Shown piece after piece: positions 1 to 4,648 of a stretch of DNA of 6,115 nt; position 1 is the first letter of the stretch; the number at the start of each line of letters is the position of its first letter. A program made the position numbers and the translations under genes. Under the pieces are notes generated by a model. That model was not told the origin of the DNA and ran no database searches. It worked only from the letters and a program-made list of their open reading frames with translations. Location of the stretch: assembly GCA_021820645.1 (NCBI GenBank), contig JAKADJ010000147.1, forward strand, positions 1 to 6,115, in the 5' to 3' direction. Source of the DNA: Bacillota bacterium. Lineage in GTDB: Bacteria; Bacillota_E; Sulfobacillia; Sulfobacillales; Sulfobacillaceae.

Positions 1-262
1 TCTTGCGTGCCTCCCGGGCTTGCCCTAACTCGCGAGTCCCGACTACCCCTCCCTCAAAGAGGTATTTCGCCACATCAAAAACCGCCATCGCGACCACGAT
101 AAGCCCTACGGCACGGGGTAAGTGAGTCTCTGCCGAACGGTGTTGAAAGGCTAAGGCCGCATTCCACAACCCTCGGACGACGAGGGCTATGGCCGCCAGC
201 AGCAGGGATCCTCCCGCAATGCTATAAACCACGTTGGTGAAGTAACGAAAGTTCTTCATCAT
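1..262 (-). CDS. Small membrane protein, C-terminus cut off by window edge
   Basis: An open frame reads leftwards from ATG at 262 (a second ATG at 259) to the window edge with no stop: 87 codons are visible. Two hydrophobic segments are seen at about residues 11-30 and 51-69, separated by a polar loop with His, Arg and Glu. The second ends in FDVAKYLFEGG and is followed by a charged stretch (TRELGQAREARK). From memory, this layout resembles a family of uncharacterised small bacterial membrane proteins with a D-x-x-K-Y-L-x-E-E-E motif after the second helix, a RELRSPxEAR-like stretch and a further helix. The resemblance is unverified, and the usual E-E is G-G here. A purine-rich GAAGGGGG lies just before the start and fits ATG 259 better by spacing. 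It points away from all the other genes, so it forms its own unit. Function unknown. Confidence 0.72.
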   Translation of the reverse strand, partial: MMKNFRYFTNVVYSIAGGSLLLAAIALVVRGLWNAALAFQHRSAETHLPRAVGLIVVAMAVFDVAKYLFEGGVVGTRELGQAREARK

Positions 263-322
263 GATGCCCCCTTCAAAGTTTACCTGGATGATGTGCCCAA
301 TCGTTCGTCACGTTTCCTCTTC

Positions 323-341
323 AAAAAGGGCCCAATGCCCC
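323..341 (-). terminator. Weak hairpin plus T5 on minus strand
   Basis: Read on the minus strand, GGGC and GCCC (340-337 and 331-328) can pair around the loop ATTGG, with a possible extra G-U pair, and five T follow (327-323). The stem is only 4-5 pairs, so this is a weak intrinsic terminator at best. It lies about 60 bases upstream of the minus-strand gene starting at 262. It could end upstream transcription or act in the leader of that gene. Confidence 0.25.
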
Positions 342-522
342 ATAGACAGTGGCCGATCGGGCCTTCTCGATAGGACGTGAATGCACTTACAATGAACCGG
401 ACTGGATGAACGTCCTCTTCCCCTGCCAGAAGCTAGCATAAATCGAAAGCGAGAAGGAATGCGGGTGAGCCAAAGAAGATGCAGCCAACAACATGGCATG
501 CCACAGGGGACCTGGTCTACCG

Positions 523-541
523 AAAAGCCCCGATGCGGGGC
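523..541 (-). terminator. GC hairpin plus T4 on minus strand
   Basis: GCCCCG (527-532) and CGGGGC (536-541) form a perfect six-pair stem with loop ATG. On the minus strand it is followed by TTTT (526-523) and then CGG. It has the shape of a short intrinsic terminator for transcription entering from the right, but no firm minus-strand gene lies upstream of it. The only candidate is the doubtful remnant at 749-930. The T run is short. Confidence 0.3.
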
Positions 542-748
542 CGTTATGCAATCATCGGATCCGTTCGTTAATGTGTGAGGTCTATGCATTCGCGCCGGCT
601 GATTTGCCTTGAGTCGCGATAGCGCACCAGATGCACAGAATGGACTGCGGAGCCAGGTTCAGATGAGAGGAGGTCATTTTTCGAATGATGTTCTCTTAGT
701 CAGGTAGTAACCGAAATCCAAAAATAAGCAAGCGCCTGTAGTGGATAG

Positions 749-930
749 CTAATGCTCGAATTGTGTCGCTAACCGGTGTAGCTCCATCGCGTCTTTCTCT
801 AACGCGTTGGCATCCTCCAAACGGGTATACTTGCGTTGGGGGGTCTAGGACTGATGTTAAATAACCGCGAGGGTATCATGAGAAAGAATAGCCAAACGAC
901 GCCCATTGGAGCATCCCAGATAAAACCCAT
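749..930 (-). pseudogene. Possible frame-broken small minus-strand gene
   Basis: Two minus-strand frames abut at a run of six C (843-838 read on the minus strand). Frame A opens at ATG 930 and reads MGFIWDAPMGVVWLFFLMIP, a short hydrophobic helix, then SRLFNISPRPP, before leaving frame and stopping at 801-799. Frame B, entered at the C run, reads QRKYTRLEDANALEKDAMEL and then a further helix-like end, HRLATQFEH, with TAG at 751-749. One extra C would join them into a protein of about 60 residues with an N-terminal membrane segment and a charged helical tail, an organisation vaguely like PspB. I cannot name a family. There is no good ribosome binding site before 930, and the stretch overlaps the MFS leader, so this may be chance. 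Confidence 0.2.
826..831 (+). promoter_or_regulatory. Candidate -10 box upstream of MFS gene
   Basis: TATACT matches the sigma-70/sigma-A -10 consensus at five of six bases and lies about 125 bases before the MFS start and 47 before the leader ORF start at 878. The only TTG-type hexamer nearby is TTGGCA (807-812), at a spacing of 13, which is too short for a standard promoter. The -35 element is therefore unclear. Confidence 0.25.
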
Positions 931-958
931 ACTATCATACGTGCGGGCACTGCGATGA
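878..958 (+). CDS. Possible 26-residue leader ORF overlapping MFS start
   Basis: The ORF opens at ATG 878 with GAGGG (869-873) five to six bases upstream, and encodes MRKNSQTTPIGASQIKPILS followed by YVRALR. Its TGA (956-958) overlaps the MFS ATG (955) in an ATGA arrangement. The MFS start itself has no clear ribosome binding site, so translational coupling through this ORF would explain its expression. No family is recognised. The alternative is an untranslated leader with a chance ORF. Confidence 0.3.
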   Translation: MRKNSQTTPIGASQIKPILSYVRALR

Positions 959-2124
959 AAGGCAAGTCCTGGCTCTCATTTGCGATCTGGTCGATTTCGC
1001 ACGCGGTCAATGACGGCTATCCGACGCTTTACCTCCCCTTGTTGCCCATCTTAATGAGTCGTTGGCATTTTGGCGCTGGACGGGCCGGGCTTCTCGCGGG
1101 ACTTTTAGCCTTAACCACTCAGGCACTCCAACCCATTCTGGGTTCGTGGGCAGATCGGCAAGGGGGGCCCTGGTTTGTGGTGGGCGGACTTGTCATTGGA
1201 AGTCTTGGAATGACATGGGGCCTGGCCTGGTCACCATCCTATGCCGTCTTTGCTATCGCCCTAATGATTGGCGGCTTTGGTAATGCAGCATTCCATCCAC
1301 ACATGGCCGCGCTGGTGAACCAACGGGAGTCAACCCGCAAAGGGCGCCATATGAGTGGCTGGATGGTCAGCGGCATGATCGGTCACATTTTAGCTCCACT
1401 GATCGTGGTTGTCTCGTGGCATCGACTCGGTTCATCAGGCGTGGCCCTGCTCGCAGTTCCTGGGCTCATCGCAGCGCTAGCCTTATACCCTTCGGCCCGG
1501 ACGATTCCACGGCCCAAGCCACAACGAATTCGATTGGCGTCTCATGATTGGCGACAAACTTGGCGCCAAGGCAAAGCGTTTTGGGCCTTAGTCGGCTTGA
1601 GGAGCCTCGGATCCTCAAGCCTCTTGATGTTGCTTCCTCTGGTATGGCATGAGCGCCACGGGCCGACCAGCGAGATCGGCTTAGTACTAGCCGTTGTGTA
1701 TGCCGCCGGCATGATTGGCAACCTCTTAGGCGGATCCTTGTCGGACATTTGGGGCTCTCGTCCAATCTTGGGGGTGTCTTTGGTGGGAGCCAGCTTGGCC
1801 GCAGCATTAGGCGGAATGGCGATAACCGGAATTGGTTGGGCATTTTGGATTGCTGTCGCCCTGTGGGGATTCACCGTCAATGGAGCGGGCGCGGTCTTGA
1901 TGGTTTATGGCCAGTCACTTTTTCCGACGCGTCTAGGCATGGCGTCGGGATTAACTCTTGGCCTCGGCAATACCGTGGGTGCTTTTGGAGCATGGGCCGT
2001 GGGGATGATGGCCGAATGGCATGGAATGACCCTCGCTATAGATGTGGCCGCCGCCTCTCTTTTAATGGGAATCTGGCCGCTCGTGCAACTGCGTGCCACC
2101 ACTTCCATGCCGAACCGATCATAA
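955..2124 (+). CDS. MFS transporter, fosmidomycin resistance (Fsr)-like
   Basis: A 389-residue inner-membrane transporter of the major facilitator superfamily, probably a proton-driven exporter of a small molecule. Substrate is not readable from sequence. Features typical of the Fsr group are visible: the N-terminal helix with SHAVNDGY (15-22) followed by LPLLPIL; MFS motif A in the loop after helix 2 (GSWADRQGGP, 63-72); FHPH (113-116), matching the FHPE region of E. coli Fsr; a second motif A copy in the C-terminal half (GGSLSDIWGSRP, 259-270); and VYGQSLFPTRLGMASGL near the end, matching VYAQELLPGRIGMVSGL of E. coli Fsr (recalled, not computed). Length and hydrophobic periodicity fit 12 helices, though I did not run a predictor. 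ATG 955 puts the VND helix at the expected place. No ribosome binding site precedes it. Fsr homologues are often annotated as drug exporters without proof, so resistance should not be assumed. Confidence 0.9.
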   Translation: MKGKSWLSFAIWSISHAVNDGYPTLYLPLLPILMSRWHFGAGRAGLLAGLLALTTQALQPILGSWADRQGGPWFVVGGLVIGSLGMTWGLAWSPSYAVFAIALMIGGFGNAAFHPHMAALVNQRESTRKGRHMSGWMVSGMIGHILAPLIVVVSWHRLGSSGVALLAVPGLIAALALYPSARTIPRPKPQRIRLASHDWRQTWRQGKAFWALVGLRSLGSSSLLMLLPLVWHERHGPTSEIGLVLAVVYAAGMIGNLLGGSLSDIWGSRPILGVSLVGASLAAALGGMAITGIGWAFWIAVALWGFTVNGAGAVLMVYGQSLFPTRLGMASGLTLGLGNTVGAFGAWAVGMMAEWHGMTLAIDVAAASLLMGIWPLVQLRATTSMPNRS

Positions 2125-2165
2125 GAGTGCGGATCTGCTGTACAAGCGTGATAATAAACTAGGAC

Positions 2166-2171
2166 TATACT
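2166..2171 (+). promoter_or_regulatory. Candidate -10 box before membrane protein gene
   Basis: TATACT lies 33 bases before the ATG at 2205, a sensible distance for a short leader containing the AGGAGG site. No convincing -35 hexamer is seen 16-18 bases upstream, so the gene might instead be read through from the MFS gene, which ends 80 bases earlier. Confidence 0.3.
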
Positions 2172-2190
2172 CGGTTGATCTGCATCGATG

Positions 2191-2196
2191 AGGAGG
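2191..2196 (+). promoter_or_regulatory. Ribosome binding site fixing start at 2205
   Basis: A perfect AGGAGG sits eight bases before ATG 2205. It decides against the longer in-frame start at TTG 2175, which would begin upstream of this site and add ten polar residues. Confidence 0.85.
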
Positions 2197-2204
2197 ACAA
2201 TATT

Positions 2205-2606
2205 ATGCTCAAGGTCATTTTGTGGATTCATATCGGTTCCGCGATTGGAGGTTTTATTCTCGCGACGGTGATAGGCGTGTGGATCGTCCGACGCACCGAC
2301 ATAAGCCAACTGCCCCGTGCTTTTTGGCGATGGCAGCGCACACTCCAATGGATGACCGTGGTGCTCGGATTGGCGGGAGCCACTTTGTATCTTGAAGGGA
2401 ACCGTCCTATGGACCCCCTTCATCTCCTGTACGGAGCTTTGGCTTTAATAGCGGTTCTACTGCTGGGTGCATTCGCCCCCAATCGAGACCCCCAAGACCT
2501 GTTGCAAGGATGGCACGTTAATCCCAAATGGGTGCTCTTTGGTCTTAACGTCTTCTTGTGGGCCATGTATGGACGCGGACTAACGACCGGGTTTTTTGGA
2601 TTTTAA
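2205..2606 (+). CDS. Four-helix membrane protein of unknown function
   Basis: A 133-residue protein that is almost entirely membrane-embedded. Hydrophobic segments lie at about residues 4-26, 45-63, 72-92 and 107-123. Between the first two is a basic and aromatic loop (VRRTDISQLPRAFWRWQR), which suggests a cytoplasmic side by the positive-inside rule. His9 lies in helix 1 (LWIHIGSA), DPLHLLYG opens the third helix, and the C-terminus ends RGLTTGFFGF. DPLHxLYG and a terminal RxxxTG recur, as far as I recall, in uncharacterised small membrane proteins of Firmicutes, Chloroflexi and Deinococcus-Thermus. Conserved His residues in the helices could bind haem or metal, but that is speculation. It sits alone between the MFS gene and the ACP-like gene, and nothing in the sequence states its role. 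Confidence 0.82.
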   Translation: MLKVILWIHIGSAIGGFILATVIGVWIVRRTDISQLPRAFWRWQRTLQWMTVVLGLAGATLYLEGNRPMDPLHLLYGALALIAVLLLGAFAPNRDPQDLLQGWHVNPKWVLFGLNVFLWAMYGRGLTTGFFGF

Positions 2607-2672
2607 TTCGCTGTCGCTTTTACTCAAAAATAAAATGGCCGTGAGAACCAAAATTGTAGGGTCGATAGGCCC

Positions 2673-2702
2673 TTGCACATGGCATTCGGGATCTCCTATG
2701 GT
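2673..2702 (+). promoter_or_regulatory. Candidate promoter for ACP-like/dehydrogenase pair
   Basis: TTGCAC (2673-2678) and TATGGT (2697-2702) are 18 bases apart and would start transcription near 2709, giving a leader of about 20 bases that carries the AAGGAG site. The hexamers match consensus at three and four of six positions, so this is a weak candidate. Its position, just ahead of the two-gene unit, is what makes it worth listing. Confidence 0.3.
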
Positions 2703-2714
2703 AAAGAAAACTAT

Positions 2715-2720
2715 AAGGAG
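2715..2720 (+). promoter_or_regulatory. Ribosome binding site fixing start at 2730
   Basis: AAGGAG lies nine bases before ATG 2730. An in-frame TTG at 2673 would add 19 residues that do not fit the ACP fold and that overlap this site, so 2730 is the better start. Confidence 0.8.
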
Positions 2721-2729
2721 ATCCAAACG

Positions 2730-2975
2730 ATGCACACCGAAGCTAACGATTGGTGGCCAGTGATTCGAGAAATTTTAGTCACCGACTGGGGTTATGATAG
2801 CCAGCATCTTGAGCCGACCACGCCACTCTTTAGTGATACCATCGCGGCGTGGATGGACTGGGTAGATCTTTTACATACCATTGTGGAGCACACTCATATC
2901 GAGTTACCCGAAGATGCTCCGTTAGAGGCGTTGACGTGCGGTAACGATCTGGTAGCGCTGTTAGAGCATCGGTGA
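2730..2975 (+). CDS. Acyl-carrier-protein-like protein lacking the attachment serine
   Basis: An acidic 81-residue protein with the length and layout of an acyl carrier protein: helix 1 at about 7-20 (DWWPVIREILVTDW), a long loop with TTPLFSD (30-36), helix 2 at about 40-55, then IELPEDAPLEAL (57-68), matching the IPDEEAEKI region of E. coli AcpP, and a final helix ending LVALLEHR. When aligned by eye, the DSLDTVEL motif of AcpP corresponds to AWMDWVDL (40-47), so the serine that carries phosphopantetheine is Trp41. The codon is TGG, so this is not one base from the usual annotation error. A standard thioester-carrier role is therefore excluded if the alignment is right. It is followed after nine bases by a dehydrogenase gene and is probably co-translated with it, so it may be a binding or scaffold partner (inference). 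An unrelated small helical protein remains possible. Confidence 0.72.
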   Translation: MHTEANDWWPVIREILVTDWGYDSQHLEPTTPLFSDTIAAWMDWVDLLHTIVEHTHIELPEDAPLEALTCGNDLVALLEHR

Positions 2976-2984
2976 GGCCGTGTA

Positions 2985-4220
2985 ATGATCGAAGACCATT
3001 CCTACCGCGGATTAGAATTTCATCTGCACCCGATGCGTCTCGCCTGGCAGAAGCTGCGACCTTCTCAAGCGCTATCCATCGGGTTGCGTTCGTTGCAGTA
3101 CTGTAGCCGACCTGCTCCGCGTGTGGATGGCAATCCCCAATGGGTCGCGATTAAGCCTCTCTTGTCGGGCATCTGTGGATCCGATTTAAGCCTTTTGCGA
3201 GCTCGCAGTTCTCCTTATCTTGCTCCGCTCACATCGTGGCCCGCGGTCCTCGGACACGAAGTGGTCGGTGAAATTGCGACATCCGACGCGCCATGGCCCC
3301 TCGGCACTCGGGTGGTAATTGACCCCAGCCTCGCGTGTGAGGCTCGCGGTCTACCTCCTTGCCTAGCTTGTGCTCGCGGTGAACCCGACGAGTGTGCAAA
3401 CCGTCACGATTCGGACCTTGGTGCGGGCATGCTTCTCGGATATCATCGTGACCTCCCGGGCGGATGGTCAACCACCATGTGGGCTCCCGTAAAGCAAATT
3501 TTTCCTATCCCCTATGCGATGAAAACGCGGCGAGCTGTGTTGGCGGAGCCTGCTGCTATTGTCTTCCAAGGTTTGTCGCGTGTCCCCAGGCCCGGCCCCG
3601 ACTCCAAGGTCCTCGTGTTAGGAGCGGGAACCGTGGGCCTTTTAACCGTATGGCTGTTAAAGGACACCCTTGGCACGCCGCACATTTCGGTCCACGCTCG
3701 CTATCCGCACCAAGCCCGTATGGCCAGCCAATTAGGAGCCGCCACAGTTTATCAAGACCAGGGGGATTCCCGTTTCGTGCCCAATGCGACCCTCCGTGCC
3801 GTTACTGGCACCCCCTACCCCACCCAGTTTAACGGCTGGCCTTATCTGCCCTACGGATTCGATCTCATCGTGGACACCGTCGGCAGCCAGACATCTTTTT
3901 GTGAAGCGGGAACCTTAGTGCGACCGGGTGGCCAAATACTGCTGCTGGGAGGCGCTGGACGCATGTCCGTGGACTTAACGCCCATTTGGTCGCGGCGGAT
4001 TACTCTCCTCGGTTCATTCGGATATGGCCACGCAGCCATCAGTGACGCGTCGGCCACATTCCAGTCGGTTATTAACCGACTCCACGAAACCACCCTGCCG
4101 ATAGAAAATTTAGTAACCCATGCCGTCCCCCTTAATCGCTACGCAGATGCGTTTAGGCTGTTACGACACCATGAATCCACCATCAAAGTCGCTTTGAGCC
4201 CACCGAACCCTGTTGTCTAA
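2985..4220 (+). CDS. Zinc-dependent medium-chain alcohol/polyol dehydrogenase
   Basis: A 411-residue member of the medium-chain dehydrogenase/reductase superfamily that oxidises an alcohol or reduces a carbonyl using a nicotinamide cofactor. Substrate unknown. Likely catalytic zinc ligands are Cys64 (GICGSD), His91-Glu92 (GHEVVGE) and Glu188 (AEPAA). The structural zinc lobe has Cys118, Cys126, Cys129 and Cys137, with the unusual spacing C-x7-C-x2-C-x7-C around EARGLPPC rather than the common four closely spaced cysteines. The Rossmann motif is GAGTVG (213-218). The acidic residue expected at the end of the second strand is replaced by Ala238-Arg239 (VHARYPHQ), which favours NADP(H) by family rule. 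The N-terminus (about 45 residues before the catalytic core) and the stretch before FDLIVDTVG are somewhat long. GGTGAGG (2971-2977), overlapping the stop of the upstream gene, serves as ribosome binding site seven bases before the ATG. It is often annotated as threonine or glucose dehydrogenase-like, without specific support here. Confidence 0.92.
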   Translation: MIEDHSYRGLEFHLHPMRLAWQKLRPSQALSIGLRSLQYCSRPAPRVDGNPQWVAIKPLLSGICGSDLSLLRARSSPYLAPLTSWPAVLGHEVVGEIATSDAPWPLGTRVVIDPSLACEARGLPPCLACARGEPDECANRHDSDLGAGMLLGYHRDLPGGWSTTMWAPVKQIFPIPYAMKTRRAVLAEPAAIVFQGLSRVPRPGPDSKVLVLGAGTVGLLTVWLLKDTLGTPHISVHARYPHQARMASQLGAATVYQDQGDSRFVPNATLRAVTGTPYPTQFNGWPYLPYGFDLIVDTVGSQTSFCEAGTLVRPGGQILLLGGAGRMSVDLTPIWSRRITLLGSFGYGHAAISDASATFQSVINRLHETTLPIENLVTHAVPLNRYADAFRLLRHHESTIKVALSPPNPVV

Positions 4221-4262
4221 GGGTTCCTCGAATGGGGCCGAATGGCCCATGAAATGGGGCCC
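4205..4262 (+). repeat. Nested inverted repeats at end of dehydrogenase gene
   Basis: GAACCC (4205-4210) and GGGTTC (4221-4226) form a six-pair stem around the stop codon. Directly after it, ATGGGGCC occurs twice (4232-4239 and 4254-4261) and GGCCCAT (4244-4250) lies between the copies. It can pair with either copy, with one bulged G, giving two mutually exclusive hairpins with loops GAAT or GAA. No T run follows, so this is not a classic intrinsic terminator. It may protect the transcript end or act in a structure-based switch. Confidence 0.4.
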
Positions 4263-4291
4263 GATGGATCCTACTGCACCTCCCCAATGGC

Positions 4292-4300
4292 TATTATAGT
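4292..4300 (+). promoter_or_regulatory. Candidate -10 region before the Spo0E-like/paa unit
   Basis: TATTATAGT contains two overlapping -10-like hexamers (TATTAT and TATAGT) in the gap after the dehydrogenase gene. No good -35 hexamer is seen at 16-18 bases upstream. Just downstream is a tandem direct repeat GTCTCT (4315-4320, 4321-4326) of unknown meaning. A promoter is expected somewhere here because the gap separates functionally unrelated genes. Confidence 0.25.
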
Positions 4301-4393
4301 GAACCTATTCTGACGTCTCTGTCTCTATTGGGCGGGCGATACGTCGCACACATGGTGAGACGCAATCCAATCCAAGGCGAAGGATTGACGCAA

Positions 4394-4648
4394 ATGATGG
4401 CTAAACTGATCCGTATATACTGGCAAAATCGCTTGAAGACAGCCGTGACTCGCTATCACTCCCTCACCCATCCTGAAGTATTACGGGTGAGCCGGATTTT
4501 AGATCGCTGGATTGTACTCGCGCAGCGATCTCAAAAGTTTTCATCGTCTTCTAGGTCCACCACGTGGAAACTAAAGCTAGTGCATCATCCGGTAAGGCTC
4601 GTGACGTTACACGCCGTACGGGTTATGATTCGGAAAGGAGTCCAAATT
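4394..4648 (+). CDS. Spo0E-like ORF, in frame with and open into paaA
   Basis: From ATG 4394 (or 4397) the frame reads an N-terminal helix (MAKLIRIYWQNRLKTAV), then HSLTHPEVLRVSRILDRW and IVLAQR. This fits the Spo0E-like aspartyl-phosphate phosphatase family: two helices, an L-x-x-P-E-V turn, and a signature S-x-x-L-D (usually SQELD, here SRILD). Such proteins, about 50-85 residues long, dephosphorylate Spo0A-P in spore formers. No stop follows. The frame continues through about 40 Ser/basic/hydrophobic residues into paaA. A -1 shift near CAAAAGTTTT (4532-4541) would reach TAG at 4552-4554, giving a typical family length of about 52 residues. GAAGG (4379-4383) lies ten bases upstream as a weak ribosome site, and an alternative ATG is at 4352. 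The match is by eye over about 45 residues, so it may be a decayed gene or chance. Confidence 0.45.
4601..4629 (+). promoter_or_regulatory. Candidate promoter close to paaA
   Basis: GTGACG (4601-4606) and TATGAT (4624-4629) match consensus at four and five of six bases with ideal 17-base spacing. The predicted start near 4636 would fall inside the AAAGGAG site and leave a leader of about 13 bases, which is awkward. It is therefore listed with low confidence. Confidence 0.2.
4634..4640 (+). promoter_or_regulatory. Ribosome binding site fixing paaA start at 4649
   Basis: AAAGGAG lies eight bases before ATG 4649. With this start the protein begins a few residues before the conserved PaaA N-terminus and has a normal family length. 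The frame is open much further upstream (to TTG 4328), so gene callers may place the start too early. Confidence 0.85.

Larger units (their letters stand above)
263..877. other. Long region without a confident gene
   Basis: Between the divergent membrane protein and the MFS gene there is no well-supported coding region. A minus-strand frame at 308..589 is open, but it is rich in Cys, His and Arg, has no ribosome binding site and matches nothing I recognise. What can be seen is two short hairpins that would read as weak terminators on the minus strand (323-341 and 523-541), a perfect 8-base palindrome AACGCGTT (801-808), a TATACT box (826-831), and a minus-strand coding-like stretch at 749-844 that is listed separately. 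The region probably carries divergent promoters and decayed sequence. Confidence 0.5.

Noticed and set aside
308..589. Minus-strand 93-residue open frame
   Set aside because: Composition is rich in Cys, His, Arg and Trp, there is no ribosome binding site near the ATG, and a GC hairpin lies within it. No family resemblance.
571..699. Minus-strand open stretch reading LREHHSKNDLL onward, considered as transposase remnant
   Set aside because: Only about 43 codons with no start, no ribosome site and no recognisable transposase motif. No terminal inverted repeats or target duplications were seen around it.
2175..2204. TTG start ten codons earlier for the membrane protein
   Set aside because: The perfect AGGAGG at 2191-2196 lies inside this extension and points to ATG 2205.
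1905..2423. Long minus-strand frame of 172 residues
   Set aside because: It crosses the end of the MFS gene, the gap and the start of the next gene on the opposite strand. Both plus-strand genes are well supported, so it is a shadow frame.
2607..2672. Terminator after the membrane protein gene
   Set aside because: The A-rich stretch CAAAAATAAAATGG has no adjoining stable stem, so no terminator can be supported.
4385..4421. TTGACG followed by TATACT as a paa promoter
   Set aside because: The two elements are 25 bases apart, too far for a sigma-A promoter, and they lie inside the Spo0E-like frame.
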